In this document: positions 52,927-62,747 of the stretch, in pieces | Layout of the letters: each line of letters opens with the position of its first letter | Position numbering within the stretch: the stretch's first letter is position 1 | From: MedAcidi-G1 sp002713545 | Lineage (GTDB): Bacteria; Actinomycetota; Acidimicrobiia; Acidimicrobiales; MedAcidi-G1 | Assembly (NCBI GenBank): GCA_964013895.1 | Contig: CAXGYF010000002.1 | Location: 1 to 64,000, forward strand | Direction of reading: 5' to 3' | DNA: 64,000 nucleotides | Program-made: the position numbers and the translations under genes | Notes under the pieces: model-generated | Told to the model about the DNA's origin: nothing | The model's input: the letters and a program-made list of their open reading frames with translations, nothing else | Databases searched by the model: none

Positions 52927-53553
52927 TTAGGACCAAACTTTTGTCAATGATTCAACATCGGTCAATGTTGCTAAAACCGCAAGAGTGTTTTCAATAATAG
53001 TTTTTCCATATTCGATCGGTACACCTGCTACAGCATCTATAGGGACTACAACTTGATAACCATTGTTTATTAGATCGAAAACACAATTTTGCACAGCAAC
53101 GTTTAAGGAGACTCCACTTACAATCACCGTAGAAATTTCTTCGTTTCTGAGCAAAGCGTCTAATTCGGTTCCCGATGTCGGTGAGAGACCATGAAATCTA
53201 GGAAGAAGGACATCTAGTTCGCTATCGAAACCTACTTCTTTTATCGGTTCTACTGTTTCAGTATCAGGCAACTGTTTTATAGGTGAGCGGCGAGCGGCTC
53301 CAAAAAGTCGAGCATTATTATTTGACCCCCAACCATCTTCTCTTACCATTGCTAATCCATGAATTACTTTTATTTCTGAATTTCTTGCTGCTTGTGCGAG
53401 TTTTCCTAAGTTAGCAATAATGTTTTTAGAGGCTTCTGCAAGAGCTGGAAAACTAGACTTTTCGCCTATAACTCCATTTTGGCACTCCACCAAAAGTAAG
53501 GCAGTGTGATTAGGATCTACTAAATCTTTAATTTCAAGATGTTCGCTACTCAT
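52927..53553 (-). CDS. Isochorismatase-like hydrolase without the usual cysteine
   Basis: 208 residues of the isochorismatase-like fold: TALLLVECQNGVIGE, where the usual catalytic Asp is Glu; a central VIHGLAMVRED; and VSGVSLNVAVQNCVFD. In cysteine-hydrolase members the nucleophile follows T/L-N-V; here that position is Ala. The protein therefore cannot use the standard Cys mechanism. I recall similar ECQNGVxG proteins in other actinobacteria, so this looks like a subfamily. It overlaps the sulfatase gene upstream by eight bases. Confidence 0.8.
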   Translation of the reverse strand: MSSEHLEIKDLVDPNHTALLLVECQNGVIGEKSSFPALAEASKNIIANLGKLAQAARNSEIKVIHGLAMVREDGWGSNNNARLFGAARRSPIKQLPDTETVEPIKEVGFDSELDVLLPRFHGLSPTSGTELDALLRNEEISTVIVSGVSLNVAVQNCVFDLINNGYQVVVPIDAVAGVPIEYGKTIIENTLAVLATLTDVESLTKVWS

Positions 53554-55906
53554 ATTTGACTCCAGAATCTCTCAATAAGTCAATCCATCTTGTTCCCGCA
53601 TCAGGAGCTAGTTCTCCAGGAACATAAGTAACCGAAATTAAACTTCCTTTGTAAGGAAATGGTCCGTGCCGCTCATACAAGGGCCATGAAACTGGCGATC
53701 TCCTGTCAATCCCAACATCTATTCCTTCAAATGGAGCCATTGCAGTCAGCACAGGAAGATCAGGAGTCTCTGCAACTATGGATCCATCTACATATACCTG
53801 CGTATTCCATTTCAAATCTCCCATCGCGTCGACTCTCAATTTTATTTCTTTAACACCGTCCGCAAGACTCCCGCAAGAAACCTCCGTCATAGTCCCATAC
53901 CCGTTATGAACATGATGAAGCTCACCGTTTTCTATGTACATGGAGTATCCACCTCCCTGATCCCCGTGAGCCACCAGTATCCCTTCGTCGCCTTTCTTAT
54001 AATCGAGTGAAATTATGATTTCAAAAGAACGAAAATTTATCAACTTGAGAGATCTGTATCTTTCTACTGTCGGCGTGCCAGGCAAGAAAGACTGAGTTTG
54101 TTCAAGTTCTTCCTCCCATTTCGGGCGGACGATATTTTTTAAACCTGTACCTTCATCAAGTGGAAACACCTGATTGGCCCAGGCTTCTTGTTCCCAAATA
54201 TCTTTCAACTCAGCTAAAACTTCAGGGTGTGTATCCGACAGGTCGTTTGTTTCTGTCGGGTCGGTTGATAGGTCGAAAAGTTCCCATTTGTCTTCTGCGA
54301 ATGAAGTTCGTTTCTGATGACAGGTTACTGCTGACCATCCTTCGCGATAAATACCCCTGTGCCCTTCTTGCTCGTAATACTGCAATGTGTGGGTGCTTTC
54401 AGCTTCTTCATTATTCATTGATTCAAGAAAGCTACTACCGTTAGGTGGTAACAACTTTTGACCTTTTCGTTCGTCTGGTATGTCAATTTCGAGCATTTCA
54501 AGAATCGTGGGCAGAAGATCAGTCACATGTTGATATTGCTTTCTGATTGATCCCGCGTCCTCCAAACCATCAGCTTTTGAAATTACTAAGGGAACTTGGT
54601 GGCCACCTTGATGTGTGTTTGTTTTATACAAGCGGAATGGAGTATTAGAAGCCATTGCCCATCCATTTGGATAATGAGCGAGTGCTTGTGGCCCCCCTAG
54701 TAGGTCCAACCTTGAATTATCAGCTTCTACCGAATCAAGAGGATTCTCTCTAACTTGGCTGATCAGGGTTCTAAAATATGCCGAAGTTCCATTATCTAGG
54801 CCTTCCCTGCTCGCTCCATTATCCGAAGTGAAAACAACAACGGTGTTTTCCCATTCTCCCATAGCTTCTAATTCTTGTCGTAGCCTTCCAAAATTCTGGT
54901 CGACGTTGTCAACCATTGCTGCATAAATCTCCTGATAACGGGCAAAAGTCTCTTTTTCCATTTCACTTAATTCATCCCATGGGCTTACTGCATAGTTCCT
55001 TTCTGTATTCCTTGGAGGTAGAACTGTTCCCTCGGGGATCAAACCAGATGAAATCTGGCGTTCGTAACGCTCTGCTCTGATTTTGTCCCATCCTCTGTTA
55101 TACATTCCTTCATATTTCTTTATGTCTTTTTCAGGAGCTTGAAGAGGGGCGTGTACAGCTCCATGGGAGAAATACATAAACCACGGTTTTTTTGGATGCC
55201 CTGTCCTCACTTCCTTTATCATGTCCAGGGCATGATCTGTTAGGTCATTAGTAAAAAAGTAGTTTTCTGGATACGAGTCAACCTGCACTACATGATTGTC
55301 TTCATATAAGCGATGCGGTTGATGAAAGTTTGTAAAACCATCAAGTATCCCGTAATAACGATCAAAGCCGCGTTGACAAGGCCAAGAATTTTTTGGGCCA
55401 GCTTCTGAAAGAGTGTTATCTGGCGTTAAATGCCACTTGCCAACCATAAGGGTTGCCCATCCATTGTCTGAAAGAATCTCAGCCAAAGTTGCAGTATCGC
55501 TTCGAATGGATGCTGCATAGCCAGGAAAACCAGGATCTGCGTGGCAGACCGTAGCTAATCCAGCTAAATGAGAATTTAAACCAGTAAGTAATGAAGCACG
55601 TGTTGGGGAACACATTGGATTCACATGAAAATTTGTATATCGAATACCTTCGGCTGCTAGAGCATCCAAATTAGGTGTTTCAATCTCAGAACCATAAGAA
55701 CCTAGATCTGAAAAACCAAGGTCATCACATAGAACTATAAGAATGTTTGGTGCGTCTTCGTGAGGCTCATTTCTTTTTGGCCAAGCTGGTGAGGAAGTCG
55801 CGTGTAAGCGTCCGATTTCTCCTTCGAATCCCGAGTACGCTTTATTCAAATTTTTTTCTTTGTCATTTCTGCCGGTTATTTTTTTGAACATGTCAGTTGC
55901 TTTCAT
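53546..55906 (-). CDS. Type I sulfatase (arylsulfatase family)
   Basis: 786 residues. The calcium-binding VLCDDLGFSDLGSYG (Asp 61 and 62) and the formylglycine motif MCSPTRASLLTG (Cys 99 is converted by a formylglycine-generating enzyme) are intact. Further site residues lie in MVGKWHL and TSDNGASRE. A C-terminal extension of about 200 residues (from about 590) looks like a beta-sandwich. No signal peptide is visible, so it probably acts in the cytoplasm. It hydrolyses an organic sulfate ester. An MFS carrier gene overlaps upstream by 14 bases and may supply the substrate. Confidence 0.92.
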   Translation of the reverse strand: MKATDMFKKITGRNDKEKNLNKAYSGFEGEIGRLHATSSPAWPKRNEPHEDAPNILIVLCDDLGFSDLGSYGSEIETPNLDALAAEGIRYTNFHVNPMCSPTRASLLTGLNSHLAGLATVCHADPGFPGYAASIRSDTATLAEILSDNGWATLMVGKWHLTPDNTLSEAGPKNSWPCQRGFDRYYGILDGFTNFHQPHRLYEDNHVVQVDSYPENYFFTNDLTDHALDMIKEVRTGHPKKPWFMYFSHGAVHAPLQAPEKDIKKYEGMYNRGWDKIRAERYERQISSGLIPEGTVLPPRNTERNYAVSPWDELSEMEKETFARYQEIYAAMVDNVDQNFGRLRQELEAMGEWENTVVVFTSDNGASREGLDNGTSAYFRTLISQVRENPLDSVEADNSRLDLLGGPQALAHYPNGWAMASNTPFRLYKTNTHQGGHQVPLVISKADGLEDAGSIRKQYQHVTDLLPTILEMLEIDIPDERKGQKLLPPNGSSFLESMNNEEAESTHTLQYYEQEGHRGIYREGWSAVTCHQKRTSFAEDKWELFDLSTDPTETNDLSDTHPEVLAELKDIWEQEAWANQVFPLDEGTGLKNIVRPKWEEELEQTQSFLPGTPTVERYRSLKLINFRSFEIIISLDYKKGDEGILVAHGDQGGGYSMYIENGELHHVHNGYGTMTEVSCGSLADGVKEIKLRVDAMGDLKWNTQVYVDGSIVAETPDLPVLTAMAPFEGIDVGIDRRSPVSWPLYERHGPFPYKGSLISVTYVPGELAPDAGTRWIDLLRDSGVKYE

Positions 55907-57158
55907 CTGTTCTTATACGCAAAGCGTAAGCCAAAAGAATCATCATTAGACAAACTGCGATCATCAGCCACAAGACTCCGTCGTACCCAAAAGCTGAATC
56001 AGCCATTCTTCCTGCTGATACTGGCCCTAGGACGCCGCCAATTTCCGCGCTAGCAAACCAAAGACCGTAAGCTGTTCCCATTTGTTTTACATTCAATTTA
56101 GGTGATTCCATCAGGGCGAGAATTACTAGAGGTATTAATGCTGATCTAGAACCGGCAATCATTACTGATATCGGAGTCGTATAGCTCGGCAGAAACATAA
56201 TTGCGAGCAAAGAGATAACAATTACTAAAAGGATGCAAATGAGAATAGAAGAAAAGTTTTCTCTTCGTGTCCGCGAAGGGATTAATAGTGATACAAGAAT
56301 TCCTATTCCCAAACTTGCTGCTGTCCAGTTTGATGCCGCCATTGAAGAAAACCCAATATGTTCTCTAAGGATTTCAGGCATCCACCCCCCCAGACCATGA
56401 GATAAAAAGAATACGGTGACCCCTAGAAGAAATATGACTTTAATTTCTTTTGAAACGACTATAGATTTCCAAATTAGGATCGTTTTGCTTCCATTTTTTT
56501 TCCCAACATGATCTTTTTGAATTTTAAATTCAGCTATAAATATCCAAAAAATCAAGGCAAAAGCGATTACGAATGTTTCAATTGCAATTGTCCAACGCCA
56601 GGAGTTTGTTAAAGGCATCAAAAGTGAATTGGACATGACGAGGACTAAAATGCTCCCGACTGCCGGGGCAGCTGTGTAAGCACCAACCGCAAACTTTCTT
56701 TCCCTTTCATTCGTGAACCAAAAACCAACTGCAGTCGGAGCGCAAGCAGATACTAAAGGACCTCCAATACCAAAAAGAGCAACTGCTATACATAAAGTTG
56801 TCAGATCATTAGCAAAAGAACGTGTGATCCCGCTTATAAAAACCAGAGAAGCTCCAATTGTCATTGAATACCCAACGCCTAAACGATCTATTACCCGTCC
56901 CGCTATTGGAGATGTGACTATATAGACCAATTGCCATGTCCCTAATGCAATTCCTATTTCCCCACGAGTCAGATTCAAATCTGACCGTATTTCTCCTACA
57001 AGAGGGGCTAGCGACATAGCCACCATGCCGAATCCAAGGTACACAAAGAAAACACCAGAAAAAATAACCCATCTGTATGAATCGTTGTGTACAGGTTCTT
57101 GAAGAAATTTCTTACGCACGTCAAATAATCTCACAACAATGAAGAAATGATCGTGCAT
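55893..57158 (-). CDS. MFS transporter
   Basis: 421 residues with about twelve membrane segments. The loop 2-3 motif GRVIDRLGVGYS (GxxxDRxG) and a shorter counterpart in the second half (GRMADSAFG) are MFS signatures. The first 25 residues are charged and may overextend the protein; a later start is possible. It heads a set with the sulfatase and isochorismatase-like genes on the minus strand, so import of a sulfated organic acid is a reasonable guess. Its start lies 11 bases from the divergent PAC2 gene. Confidence 0.87.
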   Translation of the reverse strand: MHDHFFIVVRLFDVRKKFLQEPVHNDSYRWVIFSGVFFVYLGFGMVAMSLAPLVGEIRSDLNLTRGEIGIALGTWQLVYIVTSPIAGRVIDRLGVGYSMTIGASLVFISGITRSFANDLTTLCIAVALFGIGGPLVSACAPTAVGFWFTNERERKFAVGAYTAAPAVGSILVLVMSNSLLMPLTNSWRWTIAIETFVIAFALIFWIFIAEFKIQKDHVGKKNGSKTILIWKSIVVSKEIKVIFLLGVTVFFLSHGLGGWMPEILREHIGFSSMAASNWTAASLGIGILVSLLIPSRTRRENFSSILICILLVIVISLLAIMFLPSYTTPISVMIAGSRSALIPLVILALMESPKLNVKQMGTAYGLWFASAEIGGVLGPVSAGRMADSAFGYDGVLWLMIAVCLMMILLAYALRIRTDESN

Positions 57159-57169
57159 TAGAACAAAAC

Positions 57170-58045
57170 TTGCGCGATCCTGTTCTAGTGAATGAATTAA
57201 TCTTAGATTATGACTCTTTAGATTCTTTGAACAGACCAGTCCTTATTGTGGCTTTTAAAGGGCTTTTTGATGCCAGTGGTTCAGCCACCTCTGCTCTTGA
57301 ATGGCTAATCGAAAAGTCAGAGTCTGAGAATATTGGAGAAATTGACTCTGAAACTTTTTTTGACTTCACTCAAGAAAGACCTCTAATCAGTTTCGATAAA
57401 AATGGGGAAAGAGCTCTTACATGGCCTACAAATAAAATAGTAGCAATGAAAACCAAAGAAAATGAAAGAGACCTTCTTGCTATTTCTGGAGTTGAACCAC
57501 ACCTTCGCTGGCGCACATTTAGCGAACTTTTAATAGAACTAGTTAACAAATCAAATGCTGAATCTGTTCTTACACTCGGGTCAATGGTCGGAATGACGCC
57601 ACACAGTCGACCTTTGACGGTCACAGGGAGCAGTACTAATCCAGAGCTTGCAGAACGCTTGCATCTGGAAAAACCTTCTTATCAAGGGCCAACTGGAATA
57701 GTTGGCGTGCTTCACGATGCACTCGACCGTTCAAAGATTCCAGTTATATCACTTCGAGTTTCAGTTCCTCACTATGTTCCAGATGCACCTAATCCAAAAG
57801 CGACAAGAGCTCTTCTTAGACGCTTTGAACAAGTAACTGGAGTTACGACAGAGTATGAAGAACTTGATGGACCCGCTGCTGATTGGCAAAAACAAGTAGA
57901 TTCTGCCGTGGCCAGTGACGATGAAATAACTGCCTATGTAACCCGCTTAGAAACAGCTATTGATGAAGATGAAAACCTTTTACCTTCAGGAGATGATCTG
58001 GCCGCTGAATTTGAAGCTTTCCTTCGTGAACAAGACCCAGATTAA
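57170..58045 (+). CDS. PAC2 (proteasome assembly chaperone-like) family protein
   Basis: 291 residues. Segments RPVLIVAFKGLFDASGSATSALEWL, VLTLGSMVGMTPHSRPLTVTGSS, YQGPTGIVGVLHDAL and VPHYVPDAPNPKATRALLRR are those of the PAC2 family in actinobacteria, where members accompany the proteasome or tRNA genes. The acidic C-terminal tail is typical. TTG start. The exact role is unknown. Confidence 0.88.
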   Translation: MRDPVLVNELILDYDSLDSLNRPVLIVAFKGLFDASGSATSALEWLIEKSESENIGEIDSETFFDFTQERPLISFDKNGERALTWPTNKIVAMKTKENERDLLAISGVEPHLRWRTFSELLIELVNKSNAESVLTLGSMVGMTPHSRPLTVTGSSTNPELAERLHLEKPSYQGPTGIVGVLHDALDRSKIPVISLRVSVPHYVPDAPNPKATRALLRRFEQVTGVTTEYEELDGPAADWQKQVDSAVASDDEITAYVTRLETAIDEDENLLPSGDDLAAEFEAFLREQDPD

Positions 58046-58063
58046 GATCGATACAGGAGAAAT

Positions 58064-58765
58064 ATGAATCAGAATAATACCATGGACCTCAAAGAGCTTC
58101 TAGCAGTAGCCGAACAAGCTGGCCGGTCATTAATAGATTCTGCTGAAAAAGATCTTGACGCAACTGTCCCTACTTGTCCGGAATGGAACAACTTAGAGCT
58201 TCTTAACCATATGAAAATGGTGTGGTGGTTCGCGGCTTCGCAAATCAATGCCGGAAACGAAACTGAAAGAACTGCTCCATCTGGTGAAATGAAAAACTCG
58301 CCCTTAGAGCAACTTGAAACTTTATTAAAAGCATGTCAGGTCAATGATTTTTCGTCTCCTTGCTGGTCGTGGACGACTAATAAAACTGTTGGTTTTTGGG
58401 TTAGACGCATGGCTCATGAAAACACGGTTCACAATTGGGATTCAGAAGGAACTTTAGACTCACGTTCTTCAATTTCGACGTTATTAGCTCTTGATGGAAT
58501 CGAAGAGAAACTCTTTCTGTATCCTGCAGATACCGAATTTCCTACTGCTTCAATTCACTTGCATTGCACTGACTGTGAAGGTGAATGGATGCTGGCTCTA
58601 TCAAGTGGTGAACTTGAAATAAAAAGAGAACACGGTAAAGGCGATGCAGCTGTAAAAGGCAGAGCGGAAGATATCCTTCTTTACCTTTGGGGTCGAGGGC
58701 AGGAAAATCTTGAATGCTTCGGAGATGAAGAGGTGATTAATACTTGGGCACGCATTGGCCCTTAA
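58064..58765 (+). CDS. Mycothiol-dependent maleylpyruvate isomerase-type (DinB-like) protein
   Basis: 233 residues; AGGAG four bases before the ATG sets the start. The metal-binding four-helix domain has the His residues in LLNHMKMVWWFAA and AHENTVHNWDSE (the HE...HxxD pattern), after VPTCPEWN. It matches the TIGR03083/MDMPI N-terminal family of actinobacteria, which usually works with mycothiol. The C-terminal part is a short SCP2-like domain. Substrate unknown. Confidence 0.88.
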   Translation: MNQNNTMDLKELLAVAEQAGRSLIDSAEKDLDATVPTCPEWNNLELLNHMKMVWWFAASQINAGNETERTAPSGEMKNSPLEQLETLLKACQVNDFSSPCWSWTTNKTVGFWVRRMAHENTVHNWDSEGTLDSRSSISTLLALDGIEEKLFLYPADTEFPTASIHLHCTDCEGEWMLALSSGELEIKREHGKGDAAVKGRAEDILLYLWGRGQENLECFGDEEVINTWARIGP

Positions 58766-59959
58766 TCAGGAAAGTTCCGCTCCTACAATGCCTACGAAAG
58801 AGACCATCTCACCTGGATAACCACCCAAGTTATGTACAAGTGCTTGCTGGGATTGTTCAAGAGAAATTGACCTATCAGCTGGCGCCTCTCCTCTTAGTTG
58901 CAACCATGTCTCATAGAACATTCTTAGTCCACTGGCACCCACTGGGTGACCGAAGGCTTTAAGTCCTCCATCAGTATTTACAGGAATTTCCCCATCTATA
59001 TCGAAAGACCCATCAAGCACTTCCTGCCATGCTTTACCTTTTTCACAAAAACCCAAGTCTTCCATAAGAATCATCTCTGTTGGGGTGAAACAGTCATGAA
59101 CTTCCGCCATGGCTAGTTCTTTTCTCGGTTCCGTAATCCCAGCTTGCATATAGGCGTCTTCAGCTGCAACGGCGCATTCGGGAAGAGTGGTGAAATCGAA
59201 ATCTGGATCCACTAAACCGCTGCTATCTCCAGCAACTACAGAAAGCGCCTTTATATATAAAGGTTTATCAGTATATTTATGAGCATCTTCGGCTCTAACT
59301 ACTATGGCAGCCGCTGCCCCATCAGCAACGCCGGCACAATCCATAACTGAGAGGCGTCCAGCAATCGATGGCATTTCACAGATCTTCTCAGCCGAAATCT
59401 CACGTCGAAATTGAGCTAGTTCATTTCTTGACCCATTGAAATGGTTTTTTTGAGCTATGCGAGCCACGACGTATCTGAGCTCGTCTTCATCAACTCCGTA
59501 TCGCTTCGCATACGCAGGGATAATCAGACTAAACATGGCTGCTGCTGTCAATGTCCGATTTGTGCCATCAGTCGGAACAGGAAAAGCATTGAGACCTTGG
59601 TAACCGCTATCTTTTACTTTTTCTGCTCCTAGCGCCATTGCAGAGTCATACGCACCAGAAGCTACTGCGTAACAAGCTTGACGCAGAGACTCAGACCCGG
59701 TGGCACAATAATTTTCTACACGGGTAACAGGTTTGCCTGAAAGTCTCAAAGGTGTAGCTAAAGCTATTCCTGATGCCGCGGACTGCGAAGTTCCGAACCA
59801 ATAAGCATCTATCAGGTCAGTCTCAAGACCCGCTGATTTTGTAGCTTTTTCCGATGCCTCGATAATGAGATCGTCAAGTGATTTGTCCCAATGTTCACCA
59901 AAATTCGTACAACCCATTCCTACAATTGCGACTTGATCTTTAATGCCATGTGACGCCAT
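58766..59959 (-). CDS. Thiolase superfamily protein (SCP-x/LTP-like acetyl-CoA acyltransferase)
   Basis: 397 residues. Nucleophilic Cys in VENYCATGSESL (Cys about 85), catalytic His in GGLKAFGHPVGASGLR and the HNLGG segment at the C-terminus. The lack of a classic C-terminal CxG and the CATGS wording place it with SCP-x/lipid-transfer-protein-type thiolases. It starts immediately after the stop of an HMG-CoA-synthase-like/DUF35 gene (TAA then ATG). Such pairs form complexes for acyl-CoA cleavage or retro-aldol reactions in sterol and other side-chain degradation. Confidence 0.9.
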   Translation of the reverse strand: MASHGIKDQVAIVGMGCTNFGEHWDKSLDDLIIEASEKATKSAGLETDLIDAYWFGTSQSAASGIALATPLRLSGKPVTRVENYCATGSESLRQACYAVASGAYDSAMALGAEKVKDSGYQGLNAFPVPTDGTNRTLTAAAMFSLIIPAYAKRYGVDEDELRYVVARIAQKNHFNGSRNELAQFRREISAEKICEMPSIAGRLSVMDCAGVADGAAAAIVVRAEDAHKYTDKPLYIKALSVVAGDSSGLVDPDFDFTTLPECAVAAEDAYMQAGITEPRKELAMAEVHDCFTPTEMILMEDLGFCEKGKAWQEVLDGSFDIDGEIPVNTDGGLKAFGHPVGASGLRMFYETWLQLRGEAPADRSISLEQSQQALVHNLGGYPGEMVSFVGIVGAELS

Positions 59960-61375
59960 TTAAGACTTCCCTCTTTCTCGCCTTATCGGTCTTGCTTTCC
60001 AAAAGTAGTTGTGGATTCCATCAGCTGTATACAAACAACGAAACGTCATTTCTACCCGATCACCGATTTCAATTTTCTCTGGGTCTGCGTCTGCAAGTTC
60101 GACGGGAAGTCGCCCCCCATCTTCGAAATTAACTACAGCGAAAACTACAGGAGAGTTTGGAGAGTAAACCAAATTATCAACTGTGAAAGTCTCGATCGTT
60201 CCTATCGAATCAGCCATAGGTAACTGTTCCATGTCATCAATACCGCCGCCTTTTATACCGATGCGAGATGGTGGCATGTGGACTATTCCTGTCGTTGCAT
60301 CTTTGGATGCAACAAAACCCATTTTCCAATCATTTCGTCTCATAGCAGCTGATGAGGAAGGCCTAGTCGGAGAAGGGCGATTAGGGAGTTGACTGTCTAA
60401 CAATCCACGCCATGAAAGATACTTACCATAGGGAACTGGTGACTGATTTTCTATTTGCTCAGAAACAGGAAAAGAATTTCTCCGATTTTCAATTTCTTGG
60501 GTGGTTCGAAAGAAAAGAATGTCGCAACCATCAGCTAGAACTATTAATGCAACTACCTCATCTGGTTTTGCTTGATCAAGAAAATTAGCCAGAAGAAGTG
60601 ACGGCTGGGCGGCACCTGCATTCCCAATCTTTCCAGTCAAATCATCAGCTACTTCCACATTAAGTAAAGGAGTTGATTTAGCTACAGCACGAGAATGAAG
60701 CCCTGATATAAGTGCAAAGTTTATATCTTCAGTTTTCATGCCGACTTTCTTTAAGGCTTCATTCCAGGCTCTGTCAACCAGTGGCTTATATGCTTGTTCC
60801 CCAAACCGCTCTTCCCATACTTGAGAATAAGAACTTCCTGGCACGCGCCACCTATCAGTAAAATCAGAAGTTATTGAAACTCCACCTAGGTACTCTGCGA
60901 GTAAAGCCCCTTGTTCGTCTGTTCCGATTAATAGAGCTGTAGCAGCATCTCCACCGGAAGATTCTTCAGTTCCGCCTGATGGCCCTGTTCTTAAATCCGC
61001 AGCAACTACCAAAGTCGAGAGATCACTTTCTAAAGCATTGGATAAAGCACCTACTGCCGACCGGGTTGAATTCCCGAAGTCGACTACTTCTACAAAATCA
61101 TCCAACTGAAGGGCTGAGTGTATATTTGTTGCGTTTGTTTTATCCATGTATGCAGGAACAACAGTTGAGAAGGACAGCTTTTTCGGATTCATGTCTGATC
61201 CTTTTAAAGCACTTCGGGCAGCCTCAACTCCCATGGTGGTGGTATTTTCATCATAAGATGCAACGGATCTAGAGCCCTTATTTGACCCTTTACCTGTGAA
61301 TTCAACTATTGATGAACGCAGCAGGCAACCTCTGGGTATGTAGGCGCCATATGAAATAATTCCATGGACTCCCAT
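59960..61375 (-). CDS. HMG-CoA synthase-like/DUF35 (OB-fold) fusion, cysteine-poor
   Basis: 471 residues. Residues 1-300 follow the archaeal HMG-CoA synthase layout (GIISYGAYIPRGCL, TMGVEAARSAL, SGGDAATALLIG, GNAGAAQPSLLLANFLD). At the place of the nucleophilic Cys it reads VVDFGNSTRSAVGAL, so Cys is missing. Residues about 345-465 are a DUF35-type OB-fold, but its N-terminal zinc ribbon has lost its cysteines (SKDATTGIVHMPPSRIGIKG). A Cys-free relative is common in this actinobacterial group, as I recall. It probably acts as a structural or substrate-channelling partner of the thiolase encoded next. Confidence 0.82.
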   Translation of the reverse strand: MGVHGIISYGAYIPRGCLLRSSIVEFTGKGSNKGSRSVASYDENTTTMGVEAARSALKGSDMNPKKLSFSTVVPAYMDKTNATNIHSALQLDDFVEVVDFGNSTRSAVGALSNALESDLSTLVVAADLRTGPSGGTEESSGGDAATALLIGTDEQGALLAEYLGGVSITSDFTDRWRVPGSSYSQVWEERFGEQAYKPLVDRAWNEALKKVGMKTEDINFALISGLHSRAVAKSTPLLNVEVADDLTGKIGNAGAAQPSLLLANFLDQAKPDEVVALIVLADGCDILFFRTTQEIENRRNSFPVSEQIENQSPVPYGKYLSWRGLLDSQLPNRPSPTRPSSSAAMRRNDWKMGFVASKDATTGIVHMPPSRIGIKGGGIDDMEQLPMADSIGTIETFTVDNLVYSPNSPVVFAVVNFEDGGRLPVELADADPEKIEIGDRVEMTFRCLYTADGIHNYFWKARPIRRERGKS

Positions 61376-61494
61376 TATTAAGCCCCCAATTGCCTATTAT
61401 CTGAATTAGTAAGAATCAACTTAATCCAATCCAATGAACCTTAAGGAAGTATCCTAGGCTTAAATCTTTATTCTCCCGACACAAGGAGTTCTTG

Positions 61495-62745
61495 ATGGAT
61501 TTAGGAGATATATCAAATGAAGACGCCGTCAAGTACGGAAAACCACTTGATGGTGTGAAAATACTTGCGGCCGAGCAGATGCAGGCCCTACCATTTGCTA
61601 CTCAATTACTAGCCCGCTTGGGCGCTGAAGTAGTGAAAATTGAGCACCCAATCAAAGGTGAGTCTGCACGTGGTTCTGTACCTTTCATGAACGATCCATA
61701 TGGGAATCCTGTAGGAGCTACTTTCCTTCGAAATAACTTAAATAAAAAAAGTGTTGGAATTGATCTCTCGACATCAGAAGGTCAGGATCTTTTTCTTCGT
61801 TTAGTTCCAAATTTTGATGTAATCGGCGACAATTTTAAACCAGGAACCATGAAAAAATTTGGACTTGATTACAAATCAATCAACTCTAAGTATCCAAATG
61901 TGATAGTTATATCTATTTCAGGTTTTGGGAACTCCGGAGACTCGCCTTATCAGAACTGGCCAGCTTACAATTCAGTGGCCGAAGCAATGTCAGGCCTTTA
62001 CGATTTCAAGCGCCGTGACGGAGAACCCCCCATAGTTAATCCGATGGGTGCAGTAGGTGATATTGCAACGAGTTTATTCGGTGTTATCGGGATACTTGCT
62101 GCTCTTAGACATAGAGAAGATACAGGTAAAGGTCAATACATTGATATAGCCATGTTTGATTGCATGGCGTCTTTAGCTGATGTTGCTATAAATTTTCATT
62201 CAATGGGAATCCCACGAGAGCCAAACCCAGCACCTTATGTCATTGCTCCCTTTCGCTGTAGTGACGGCTATTTAGTTCTTCAATTTGTTCGGGAGCATCA
62301 GTTCGAGAACCTCGCAAATCTGATCGACAAAACTGACTGGATCGGAGACCCGCGTTTTCAAGAGAGGTCAGGATGGGGAGAACATTTACATTCAGACATT
62401 ATTCCTGCATTAGAAGAATGGTCTAAAAACCGAACTAGATCTGAGACTTCAAGTTTGCTCGCTGAGGCAAACGTGGCATCGGGGCCTGTTTTAACTACCT
62501 CAGAAGTGGTTGAGGACCCACACTTAGAAGAAAGAAATATGATCGTGTCATTGCCTAGGACCGATGAGATAAGCGACCCTGTTCTTCTACCCGGAAATCC
62601 TATAAAAATGTCAAAAGTAGCTGAAGGGCCCGAAATCAGAGTTCCATGGGTTGGAGAGCATACAAATCAGGTTCTTACCGAAGAACTAGATCTCAGCGTT
62701 ACAGAACTAGAAGATCTTAGAAAAATGGGCGTTATTAGCCAATAA
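61495..62745 (+). CDS. Class III CoA-transferase (CaiB/BaiF family)
   Basis: 416 residues. The start is ATG 61495, with AAGGAG six bases upstream; the TTG three bases earlier would be too close. GVKILAAEQMQALPFATQLLARLGAEVVKIEHP is the CaiB/BaiF opening with its Gln, and the nucleophilic Asp should lie in GAVGDIATSLFG (Asp about 187). It moves CoA between carboxylates and so activates or deactivates acids. It is 119 bases from the divergent HMGCS-like gene and convergent with the Rieske gene. The acid is unknown. Confidence 0.9.
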   Translation: MDLGDISNEDAVKYGKPLDGVKILAAEQMQALPFATQLLARLGAEVVKIEHPIKGESARGSVPFMNDPYGNPVGATFLRNNLNKKSVGIDLSTSEGQDLFLRLVPNFDVIGDNFKPGTMKKFGLDYKSINSKYPNVIVISISGFGNSGDSPYQNWPAYNSVAEAMSGLYDFKRRDGEPPIVNPMGAVGDIATSLFGVIGILAALRHREDTGKGQYIDIAMFDCMASLADVAINFHSMGIPREPNPAPYVIAPFRCSDGYLVLQFVREHQFENLANLIDKTDWIGDPRFQERSGWGEHLHSDIIPALEEWSKNRTRSETSSLLAEANVASGPVLTTSEVVEDPHLEERNMIVSLPRTDEISDPVLLPGNPIKMSKVAEGPEIRVPWVGEHTNQVLTEELDLSVTELEDLRKMGVISQ

Positions 62746-62747
62746 AT

